A stretch of 64,000 nucleotides of DNA from Saccharothrix sp. S26. Lineage in GTDB: Bacteria > Actinomycetota > Actinomycetes > Mycobacteriales > Pseudonocardiaceae. Below, piece after piece: positions 8,272 through 15,073 of this stretch (the first letter of the stretch is position 1; each line of letters starts with the position of its first letter). The position numbers and the translations under genes are program-made. The stretch lies in NCBI RefSeq assembly GCF_021390395.1, contig NZ_JAJUWT010000001.1:372001-436000 (forward strand). The letters are read 5' to 3'. The notes beneath the pieces were generated by a model, which ran no database searches, was not told the DNA's origin, and was given only the letters and a program-made list of their open reading frames with translations.

Positions 8272-10365
8272 TCACAACTCCAGGCCGGTAGCCCAGGCCA
8301 GGAAGGTCAACTGGTCCACGGCCAGGCCGACCGACCGGCTCACCGATCGGCCCGCGTGCCCCACCTCGGTCTCGCGGCGGAGCAGCACCGGGTGCTTGGT
8401 CGGATCACTCGACGTCGCGTGCTGCAGTGCCGCGCACATCTTCCGGGCGTGGTTGGGGTCCACGCGGCTGTCCGACTCGAAGACCGTGAACAGCACCGAA
8501 GGGTACTCAACACCCGGCTGGACCCGGTGGTACGGGGAGTAGGCCAGCAGCCAACCCAGCTCTTCGGGCACCGACGCCGAGCCGTACTCCTCGGCCCACA
8601 GCCGTCCCAGCAGGAAGTTCTCGTAACGCACCATGTCCAGCAGTGGCGCTGAGCACACCACCGCCGCGTAGAGCTCCGGTCGCTGCGTCAGCGCCGCGCC
8701 CACGAGCAGCCCGCCGTTCGACCCGCCCATGATCGACAACTGCTGCGGCGTGGTCCACCCGTCCGAGATCAGCCGCTCGGCCGCCGCGTGGAAGTCGTCG
8801 AACACGTTCTGCTTGCGCTCGCGCGTCCCCGCCCGGTGCCATTCCTCCCCCTCCTCGTCGCCGCCGCGCAACGACGCGTGCGCCCACACGCCGCCCGCCT
8901 CGACCCACGCCAACGTGGTCGCGCTGTACCCCGGCCCGCGGCCCACCGCGAACCCGCCGTACCCGGTCAGCAACGCCGGCCGGGGCAGGTCCGGGTGCTG
9001 CTTGCCGGACACCACGAACATTCGCACGACCGTGCCGTCCGACGAGGTGTACGAGACCTGCTGTGTGGACAACTCCGGCAGCGCCACCGTGCCGGGGGCC
9101 GCCGCGTCCAGCTCCGTGCGGCCCGTCGAGAGCGAGTACCGGTACACCGACAAGGGCGTGGTGAAGTCGGACCAGCCGAACCACAGCACGTCGGAATCGG
9201 CAACGGTGAGGTCGTCGACCGTGGACAACCCGTGCACCGACCCGGTCCCCGGCATCGGCACCTCCCCGAGGTGCTCGCCGGTCGCGGGGGAGTGCAGGTG
9301 CAGCTCCGACACCGCGTGCCGGGTCCGCAGCAGCACCAGCGACCCGTCCAGCCACGTCACGGCGTCCAGCACGGAGTCCGGCTGCTCCGGCACCAGCTCG
9401 GTCCACTCCGTCGGGGCGCCGGGGTCGGCCACGCACACCCGGAACCGGGGCGCGTCCAGGCTGGTCCGCAGGTAGAGCCGCCCGTCCGGGGCCACCCACG
9501 CCGAGCACTGCACCGCGTCGGAGTCCGACACGACCGGCGTCAGCTCGCCCGAGCCGTGCAGGTCGGCGATCCACACCGAGTCGCGCCGCACGGTGCCGGG
9601 TGCGCCGTTGACCACCAGCCACCGCCCGTCCTCCGACAGCGACAGCCCGTAGTAGTAGGTGTGGTCGAGCCCGTCGCCGTGCACGTTGACGTCCTCGGAC
9701 GCGGGCGTGCCCACGCGGTGCCGCCACACCCGCCGGTGGAACTGCCGCTCGTCCTCGGGCACCAGCGCTGGGTCGAGCCGCCGCACGTAGAAGAACTCCT
9801 CGCCGCCGGGCAGCCAGCCCACCGGCGAGTACCGGCACCGGTCGATCGGCCCGTCCAGCAGCTCACCGGTGTCGACGTCCACGACGTGCAGCAACGAGTG
9901 CTCGTCACCGCCGACCGACACCTGGTACGCCAACCGCGTGCCCTCCCGCGACGGCGTCCACCGGTCGAGCGTCGTTCGCCCGGACGGGTCGAGTTCGGAC
10001 ACGTCCAGCAGCACCCGTTCCACGCCGTCCACGCGCACGTACAGCACCGGGTGGTCCTGGTCCGGCCCCCGGCGCGTGTAGAACGCGCGCCCCGCCCGCC
10101 ACACCGGCGTGCCCACGGACCCGGTCCGCATGAGTTCGCCCAACCGGGCGGTCAGCGCGTCCCGACCGGGCATGGCGTCCAGCCACGAGCGCGCCACGTC
10201 GTCCTGCTCGGCCGACCACGCGGCGGTGCGGGGGTCCGCGGGGTCTTCCAGCCAGCGGTAGGGGTCGGCGACCGCGTGTCCGTGCAGGTCTTCGACGAGG
10301 TCGAGCCGCGGCGCGGTGGGGTAGGTGATCGTCGCAGGCAGCGCTGCGCGGGAGGCTTCGGTCAC
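8272..10365 (-). CDS. prolyl oligopeptidase family serine peptidase (S9A)
   Basis: About 697 residues if the GTG at 10365 is used; in-frame starts also exist at 10398 and 10452, and none has a strong ribosome site. The N-terminal motif DPYRWLEDPADPRT is characteristic of S9A enzymes and is followed by a long beta-propeller. The C-terminal alpha/beta-hydrolase domain has the nucleophile in SIMGGSNGGLLVGA, the Asp in FESDSRVDPNHA and the His in EVGHAGR. The enzyme cleaves short proline-containing peptides, normally in the cytoplasm; no signal peptide is seen. It is divergent from the HNH gene. Family certain, substrate inferred. Confidence 0.92.
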   Translation of the reverse strand: MTEASRAALPATITYPTAPRLDLVEDLHGHAVADPYRWLEDPADPRTAAWSAEQDDVARSWLDAMPGRDALTARLGELMRTGSVGTPVWRAGRAFYTRRGPDQDHPVLYVRVDGVERVLLDVSELDPSGRTTLDRWTPSREGTRLAYQVSVGGDEHSLLHVVDVDTGELLDGPIDRCRYSPVGWLPGGEEFFYVRRLDPALVPEDERQFHRRVWRHRVGTPASEDVNVHGDGLDHTYYYGLSLSEDGRWLVVNGAPGTVRRDSVWIADLHGSGELTPVVSDSDAVQCSAWVAPDGRLYLRTSLDAPRFRVCVADPGAPTEWTELVPEQPDSVLDAVTWLDGSLVLLRTRHAVSELHLHSPATGEHLGEVPMPGTGSVHGLSTVDDLTVADSDVLWFGWSDFTTPLSVYRYSLSTGRTELDAAAPGTVALPELSTQQVSYTSSDGTVVRMFVVSGKQHPDLPRPALLTGYGGFAVGRGPGYSATTLAWVEAGGVWAHASLRGGDEEGEEWHRAGTRERKQNVFDDFHAAAERLISDGWTTPQQLSIMGGSNGGLLVGAALTQRPELYAAVVCSAPLLDMVRYENFLLGRLWAEEYGSASVPEELGWLLAYSPYHRVQPGVEYPSVLFTVFESDSRVDPNHARKMCAALQHATSSDPTKHPVLLRRETEVGHAGRSVSRSVGLAVDQLTFLAWATGLEL

Positions 10366-10517
10366 CTCGCCGAGCGTAGCGCGGGTGATGAAAACCATCT
10401 CCGATAGGGGTGTGTTCACCGAAGTTTTGGTCGCGGCTTCGTGACACGTCACATATCACAGGTGATTTTTGGGGTCGATCTGTGGTCTGCTAGGGCTGAA
10501 CCGGTGGAGGTGGTCGC
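10366..10517. promoter_or_regulatory. divergent promoter region with two small palindromes
   Basis: The gap between the S9 peptidase and the HNH gene has two adjacent inverted repeats: GTGAC-ac-GTCAC at 10441-10452 and ATCAC-ag-GTGAT at 10455-10466. They could be an operator serving either gene. The GGAGG at 10506-10510 serves the HNH gene. No regulator is identified. Confidence 0.35.
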
Positions 10518-11183
10518 GTGCCAGACCGACAACCCACCCCGATCGGCGCCCTGGTGAACGCCGGGATCGCGTCGTCGGTCCCGTCCGGCCAAAAACAGCT
10601 CGCGGTCAACGCCGTGCACGCCGTGGCCGACGGGCGGGGAGCCGGTCCGGCCCCCGTGTCGCTGCCCTGGGGCAGGCGCAAGGTCCTGCTGCTCAACGCC
10701 ACGTTCGAACCGCTCACCGCGCTGCCGCTGCGGCGCGCGGTGGTGCTCGTGGTGTGCGGGAAGGCCGAGGTCGTGCACGGCGACCCCGCCGGGGCCGTGG
10801 TCCACTCCTCGACGTCCGAGGTGGTCGTGCCGTCGGTGATCCGGCTGGCGAACTACGTGCGGGTGCCCTACCGCGGTCGGGTGCCGCTCACCCGGGCCGG
10901 GTTGATGCACCGCGACCGGTACCGCTGCGCGTACTGCGGCGGGCGTGCCGAGACGATCGACCACGTCGTGCCGCGCAGCCGCGGCGGCCCCCACTCGTGG
11001 ACCAACTGCGTGGCGTGTTGCGCGAAGTGCAACCACCGCAAGGCCGACAAGCTCCTCTCGGAGCTGGGCTGGCGCCTGCGCGTGGTGCCGAACGCGCCCC
11101 GCGGGCCGCACTGGCGGCTGCTGGCCGGCGTCACCGAGGCCGACCCGCTGTGGCTGCCCTACCTCGGCGAGCCCGCGGCTTAG
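10518..11183 (+). CDS. HNH endonuclease
   Basis: 221 residues from a GTG with GGAGG at correct spacing. The middle of the protein (RRKVLLLNATFEPLTALP) and the C-terminal half (YRCAYCGGRAETIDHVVPRS then WTNCVACCAKCNHRK) match the widespread actinobacterial HNH family. Two CxxC pairs should bind zinc, and the DH-N-H residues form the metal-dependent nuclease site. Such proteins nick or cut DNA; a housekeeping repair role is often suggested but is not established. There is no neighbouring methyltransferase, so it is not an obvious restriction enzyme. Confidence 0.88.
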   Translation: MPDRQPTPIGALVNAGIASSVPSGQKQLAVNAVHAVADGRGAGPAPVSLPWGRRKVLLLNATFEPLTALPLRRAVVLVVCGKAEVVHGDPAGAVVHSSTSEVVVPSVIRLANYVRVPYRGRVPLTRAGLMHRDRYRCAYCGGRAETIDHVVPRSRGGPHSWTNCVACCAKCNHRKADKLLSELGWRLRVVPNAPRGPHWRLLAGVTEADPLWLPYLGEPAA

Positions 11184-11198
11184 CGAGACCTCTTCCCC

Positions 11199-11534
11199 TC
11201 ACGCCGCCAGGACGTCGTCCTCGCGGTCTTCGGTGATGCGCACGGAACCCGACGTGATGCGGACCGAGCCGACCATCGTGATGCGCACGGAGTCCGTGCC
11301 CGACCCGGTGATCCGGACGGAGTCCGACCCCGGCGCCGTGATGCGGACCGAGCCGTCGGTGGCGTCGGTGATGCGGACGGAGCCCTGTGGGGTGGGCCGG
11401 ACGGAGTCCACGGAGGTGATGCGCACCGACTCGGCGAGCACTGACCGGGGCTGAACAGTGGTAACGCTCTGCTCCGATTGGGTGTACGACGAAAGGGTGA
11501 GGGCGGCGACCAGAACGAGGTTCATGGTGTACAT
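11199..11534 (-). CDS. small exported protein made of SVRIT repeats, function unknown
   Basis: 111 residues from the ATG at 11534, chosen because GGAGGA lies at ideal spacing; an upstream ATG at 11555 has no such site. Residues 1-17 (MYTMNLVLVAALTLSSY) look like a signal peptide or membrane anchor. From about residue 36 the protein is eight repeats: seven exact SVRIT and one SVRPT, separated by short Gly/Asp/Ser turns, giving a 7-10 residue period. Alternating small, charged and hydrophobic residues suggest a beta-strand per repeat, as in a solenoid or roll; that is inference. A charged EDREDD tail ends the protein. I do not recognise a family. Confidence 0.6.
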   Translation of the reverse strand: MYTMNLVLVAALTLSSYTQSEQSVTTVQPRSVLAESVRITSVDSVRPTPQGSVRITDATDGSVRITAPGSDSVRITGSGTDSVRITMVGSVRITSGSVRITEDREDDVLAA

Positions 11535-11977
11535 GTCGTGTCCTCCGAGACTCATCGGGCGGGAATTGGTCTCCGGAATCGGATGCGCAAGACCCGTACA
11601 GGTGAAAAGCTAGAAGCCGAGTGGGCCCAGGACAAGACGCCAAACCGGCCGCCATTCGCCACCGTCCGGGGGAAGGCCGTCCGGGTGTACGCACTGCGAC
11701 GATCGAGCGCCGGAGCTAGTGCATCCAGCGCCGATGGACACTGACGGTGACGTCGTCGCAGGTAGAGGTCGGGCAGATCACAGCGGGCATGCCACGTGCC
11801 GAGGCCGGTCGCGGCGGCGTCGTCGGGCTCGCGGGGGTTCCACGACGTGGTCACCGCCGTACGCGTGATCCCCGGCCGCCCGGTCGGGCCCGCGTTCACA
11901 GTCGGACCGGGGCCGCGCCGGGCGGAAACGGTGCCCTCACCCCGACCTGACCAGGACGATCGGTTACCGTAACCGCC
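11535..11977. other. 443-bp intergenic region between the SVRIT gene and ctaJ
   Basis: No reading frame here has convincing codon bias or a ribosome site. It holds both divergent promoters. A short palindrome GGTTAC-c-GTAACC at 11962-11974 ends 3 bp before the ctaJ GTG, so it overlaps the likely ctaJ promoter and ctaJ may be translated from a leaderless transcript. Confidence 0.5.
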
Positions 11978-12223
11978 GTGACCATCGTGGAGACCGTGCT
12001 CGTCTTCGCGCTGATCCCGCTGGCCATCTACGGCGTGATCACGCTACTGACGCTGAGGCCGAAGGCCACCCGCATTCAGCGGTACCGGCCCGGCCAGGAG
12101 TGGAACTACGCCCCCGTCTGGTGGACCGCGAACCCCGGCGGCTTGCCCGGCGGCGCGCACCAGGCCGTCACGGAGCCGGTCGAGGGCCGGACCGCCAAGG
12201 GAGGTGCCCGTGGCAACTGGTGA
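11978..12223 (+). CDS. ctaJ: aa3-type cytochrome oxidase subunit CtaJ-like membrane protein
   Basis: 81 residues with a GTG start and no upstream ribosome site. One membrane helix (VLVFALIPLAIYGVITLL, residues about 7-25) is followed by a cytoplasmic RIQRYRPGQEWNYAPVWWTA segment typical of the CtaJ family, a small accessory subunit in the actinobacterial cytochrome bcc-aa3 supercomplex. The role in the respiratory supercomplex comes from family knowledge. Its end overlaps the DUF5130 gene by 14 bp, so the two are translationally linked. Confidence 0.75.
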   Translation: MTIVETVLVFALIPLAIYGVITLLTLRPKATRIQRYRPGQEWNYAPVWWTANPGGLPGGAHQAVTEPVEGRTAKGGARGNW

Positions 12224-12695
12224 GCTGACGAGGGCGGAGGTGGACCCGTCGGACCTGCCGATGGGCGCGGCCGTCACCAACAGCGGCCGGATCTCCGCCG
12301 CGAAGATGTACGAGCCGCACGCGCCGAGCCTGCCGTTCACGCCGGTGCAGCTCGCGAGCCTGGACGAGGCGCTGACGCTGGCCAGCCGCACCACCGGCCT
12401 GGACTTCAGCGTGTACCTCGGCGAACTGGGCTCCGACTCCCGCCTCAAGGCCGAGGAGCTGCACGCGAGCACCCCGCGCCCGACGCACGCCGTGCTGATC
12501 GCCGTATCGCCCGGTGAGCGCCGGGTCGAGGTGGTGACGGGCGAGGAGTCCCACCGCCGCATCGCCGACCGCGGCGCGAAGCTCGCCGTGATGAGCATGG
12601 TCGCGTCCTTCAAGGAGGGCGACCTCGCCGGCGGCCTGGTGAGCGGCCTGCGGATGCTGGCCGACCAGGCGGGCCAGGCTCCCAAGCACGTCTGA
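12210..12695 (+). CDS. DUF5130 domain protein
   Basis: 161 residues. The GTG at 12210 is preferred over the one at 12204 because AAGGGAGG ends at 12204. The N-terminal VDPSDLPMGAAVTNSGRIS and the later LDFSVYLGELGSDSR and AVLIAVSPGERRVEVVTGEE are typical of DUF5130, a family with a TPM-like fold that is common next to ctaJ in actinobacteria. No signal peptide or membrane helix is visible. The function is unknown; the conserved pairing with ctaJ points to a respiratory or envelope role, which is inference. Confidence 0.82.
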   Translation: MATGELTRAEVDPSDLPMGAAVTNSGRISAAKMYEPHAPSLPFTPVQLASLDEALTLASRTTGLDFSVYLGELGSDSRLKAEELHASTPRPTHAVLIAVSPGERRVEVVTGEESHRRIADRGAKLAVMSMVASFKEGDLAGGLVSGLRMLADQAGQAPKHV

Positions 12696-12707
12696 CGCAC
12701 GACGAAC

Positions 12708-12740
12708 CGAAGGCCCCGGCGCACCACGCCGGGGCCTTCG
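12708..12740 (+). terminator. hairpin terminator after DUF5130
   Basis: A perfect 14-bp stem (12708-12721 with 12727-12740) and five-base loop, 12 bp after the DUF5130 stop and just before the convergent DUF397 gene, so it may stop transcription from both sides. Confidence 0.8.
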
Positions 12741-12861
12741 CGTTTCACCGGGACTTGAGCGCTTCGACGAACGCCTTGAGCCGGCCTGGGCTGATCCCGA
12801 GCACGACCTCAGGGTTCTTGCTGTCCCGCACCGCGCCGAGGTGGTTGGCCACCTCGACGCA
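12734..12861. repeat. 128-bp direct repeat, unit 1
   Basis: Identical base for base to 12931-13058 (offset 197 bp). It spans the 3' part of the DUF397 gene and extends 11 bp past its stop into one arm of the DUF5130 terminator. Confidence 0.9.
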
Positions 12862-12909
12862 GGCACCATCGCTGACGCTCTTGCTCGACTTCCTCCACCG
12901 AAGAGACAT
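12745..12909 (-). CDS. DUF397 domain protein, copy 1
   Basis: 54 residues from the ATG at 12909, preceded by GCAGGAG. The sequence runs LRWRKSSKSVSDGACVEVA then VRDSKNPE and ends in ALKSR, the standard DUF397 pattern. DUF397 proteins are small partners of XRE/DUF5753 regulators in actinomycetes (whiJ-type and abaA-type loci); how they act is not settled. The last two thirds are identical at DNA level to the neighbouring copy, indicating recent duplication. The N terminus differs (SSKSVSDGAC against ASKSVESGSC). Confidence 0.85.
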   Translation of the reverse strand: MSLRWRKSSKSVSDGACVEVANHLGAVRDSKNPEVVLGISPGRLKAFVEALKSR

Positions 12910-12930
12910 GGACTCCTGCCCTAACGTCGC

Positions 12931-13058
12931 GCCTTCGCGTTTCACCGGGACTTGAGCGCTTCGACGAACGCCTTGAGCCGGCCTGGGCTGATCCCGAGCA
13001 CGACCTCAGGGTTCTTGCTGTCCCGCACCGCGCCGAGGTGGTTGGCCACCTCGACGCA
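12931..13058. repeat. 128-bp direct repeat, unit 2
   Basis: Second unit of the perfect duplication. It includes the terminator-arm bases GCCTTCGCG although there is no full hairpin here, so unit 1 is probably the original position and unit 2 the copy. Confidence 0.9.
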
Positions 13059-13106
13059 AGAGCCGCTCTCGACGCTCTTGCTGGCTTTCTTCCACCGAAG
13101 TGTCAT
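12942..13106 (-). CDS. DUF397 domain protein, copy 2
   Basis: 54 residues, ATG at 13106, stop at 12942. It reads LRWKKASKSVESGSCVEVA and then is identical to copy 1 to the end. The ATG overlaps the TGA of the XRE gene by ATGA, so translation is coupled, making this the cognate DUF397 partner of that regulator. Copy 1 then looks like a spare that has diverged at its N terminus. Confidence 0.85.
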   Translation of the reverse strand: MTLRWKKASKSVESGSCVEVANHLGAVRDSKNPEVVLGISPGRLKAFVEALKSR

Positions 13107-13942
13107 GCGACTCCCGTCGTCCGCACCTCCCTCGCGATGACCTCGAAGGACCGCTCCGCGCTCATCGCGACCTCCAGCAACCTTGGCACGGACGCCTCGA
13201 AGCCGGCTACCGACTCAGGCTCCTGGACGAACACCGAGCTGATCGAGTTCTCCAGGTGCACGAACGAGGTCCCGTTGCACTTGATCAGGTGGAAAGCGCC
13301 GTTCAGACCCGCGTGCCACCCGGTGGCCGAGGGCACGATCCGGAGTTCGACGTTCTCGTGCGCGCTCATCATCAGCAGGTGGTCGAACTGCTCGGCCATG
13401 ACCTCGCGGCCGCCGATCGTCTGCTTCAACACCGCCTCGCCGATCAGGGCCGTGAAGCGGACCGGGTTGCGGCGGGTGAGGACGTCACGCCGTCCCATCC
13501 GGACCGCGACGCGGGTCGCGATCTCCGCCTCGGGCATCTCGGCCGCCTCCATGATCGAGCGGGTGTAGGCGCTGACTTGCAGCAGCCCCGGGATGACCAG
13601 CGGCGACCAGCTCACCACCTCCTGGGCCATCTGCTCGACCTCCACCAAAGCGGCGATCTGGGCTCGGCGCTCGGGGAGTTCGATCACCGCGAGGGGTGAA
13701 CCGCCGGGGTCGTCGGTCATCTCCAGGATCTCTTCGCGTTCCCGATCGGGGAGTTGGAGCGGCTTGAGGATGCGGATGACCTCGGCCCGGGTCACGACGC
13801 GTTGACCGCTTTCGTTGCGCGAAAGCAACGAATGTGCGACGCCAATCTTCTCGCCGAGTGCGCGTTGGCTCAAGTTATTCGCTTTTCGAGCGTTGCGCAG
13901 GCGCGCACCCAAAGCGATGGCTTTCGAGGTATTGCGGTTCAT
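13103..13942 (-). CDS. XRE-family regulator with DUF5753 domain
   Basis: 279 residues from the ATG at 13942 (an alternative ATG lies at 13951). Residues about 8-65 form a helix-turn-helix (LGARLRNARKANNLSQRALG then HSLLSRNESGQRVV). Residues about 95-270 are DUF5753, recognised by SPLVIPGLLQVSAYTRSIME, the central AVLKQTIGGREVMAEQ and the C-terminal ISSVFVQEPE. Such regulators work with DUF397 partners in development and antibiotic control. It is coupled to DUF397 copy 2 and divergent from another XRE gene; the 211-bp gap likely holds both promoters. Confidence 0.88.
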   Translation of the reverse strand: MNRNTSKAIALGARLRNARKANNLSQRALGEKIGVAHSLLSRNESGQRVVTRAEVIRILKPLQLPDREREEILEMTDDPGGSPLAVIELPERRAQIAALVEVEQMAQEVVSWSPLVIPGLLQVSAYTRSIMEAAEMPEAEIATRVAVRMGRRDVLTRRNPVRFTALIGEAVLKQTIGGREVMAEQFDHLLMMSAHENVELRIVPSATGWHAGLNGAFHLIKCNGTSFVHLENSISSVFVQEPESVAGFEASVPRLLEVAMSAERSFEVIAREVRTTGVA

Positions 13943-14153
13943 GCAACGCATACTAAAGCGGGACCGGTGGTCAAGTCTCTCGCTCGAAAAGGGTATTGAC
14001 CGGTTGTTGCGGGCCGGACACAGTGTTGTGCAACAGAGCTCCCGACCAGCCCGCACACTGGTCGGACATGCGCGGCGGGTGGTGGAGCGCGCGAGGACCG
14101 CGCAGCGCCCCCACCCGCCGCGACCCTGGCCGAATGCGCGTCCGAAGGATGTT

Positions 14154-15032
14154 ATGGAGTCTGAAGAAAAGCCGGCTGCCCGCCTGAGCACCGCCCGCAG
14201 CCGTGAATTGGGTGAGGAATTGCGCCGCGTCCGGCACCGGGCCCGGCTGTCGTCCGGTTTCCTCGCCGACGCCCTGGGTTGGTCGCTGGGCAAGCTGTCG
14301 AAACTCGAAACCGGCACCCGCGGCACGAGCCCGTGGGAAATCGGCACGCTGCTCGGCCGCTGCGGCGCGGACAAGGCGACCCGCGACCGGATCCTGGCCA
14401 TCGCCAGCGAGGTCGACCTGGGCAACTTCCTGCGCCGGCACGACCCGTGGCCGGACACGCTCACGTCGCTGTCCCTGCACGAGCACGCGGCCCGCACGTT
14501 GACGACCTACGAGCCGCTGGTCATCCCGAGCCTGGCGCAGACCGAGGACTACGCGTTCGCGCTGACCAGGGACCGCGGCGCGACCGAGGCCCGCATGGCC
14601 CGCCAGGAGACGCTGCGCAGGCCGGGCGGCCCGGAGACGGTGATCTACATCCACGAGGCGGCGCTGCGGGTCGTGGTCGGCGACTCGAAGGTCATGCGCG
14701 ACCAGATGCTGCGGCTCACGCTGATGTGCGGGTGGGCGCAGATCAGCCTGCGGATCGTGCCGATGAGCGCGGCCTCGCACACGGCCCTGCGCCACTCGGC
14801 GACCCTGCTGACGTTCACGGCGCCGGTCAAGTCCCTGGCCTACGCCGAGACCGAGGCGGCCACCGTGTTCCACGACGACCCGACCGCGGTCCAGGCGTAC
14901 GAGGACAAGATGAGCCAACTCGAAAGCCTGGTGCTCACCCCCGCCCAGTCACGTGACGTGTTCGCCCGCTGGGCAGACGCCTACGACCGCGACCACCGCT
15001 CGGCCCCGGACGGCAAACGGGGCGACGCCTGA
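14154..15032 (+). CDS. second XRE-family regulator with DUF5753 domain
   Basis: 292 residues; the ATG at 14154 follows GAAGGA. The HTH covers about residues 14-70 (LGEELRRVRHRARLSSGFLA then WSLGKLSKLETGTRG), and DUF5753 follows (YEPLVIPSLAQTEDYAFALT, RQETLRRPGGPETVIYIHEA, ESLAYAETEAATVFHDD-like C terminus). It has no DUF397 gene of its own. It is divergent from the XRE/DUF397 pair, so each may regulate the other through the shared 13,943-14,153 region; this is inference. Confidence 0.86.
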   Translation: MESEEKPAARLSTARSRELGEELRRVRHRARLSSGFLADALGWSLGKLSKLETGTRGTSPWEIGTLLGRCGADKATRDRILAIASEVDLGNFLRRHDPWPDTLTSLSLHEHAARTLTTYEPLVIPSLAQTEDYAFALTRDRGATEARMARQETLRRPGGPETVIYIHEAALRVVVGDSKVMRDQMLRLTLMCGWAQISLRIVPMSAASHTALRHSATLLTFTAPVKSLAYAETEAATVFHDDPTAVQAYEDKMSQLESLVLTPAQSRDVFARWADAYDRDHRSAPDGKRGDA

Positions 15033-15046
15033 AGCGCCGCCCCGTT
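15016..15046 (+). terminator. hairpin overlapping the XRE stop codon
   Basis: AACGGGGCG at 15016-15024 pairs with CGCCCCGTT at 15038-15046, and three inner pairs extend the stem past one mismatch. The TGA lies in the loop side. It separates this gene from convergent pepN. Confidence 0.6.
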
Positions 15047-15073
15047 CACCTGGAGCCTCCGCACCGCGAGCAC

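Noticed and set aside
10518-11183. Restriction-modification system around the HNH gene
   Set aside because: No methyltransferase or specificity gene adjacent; the HNH belongs to a common chromosomal family.
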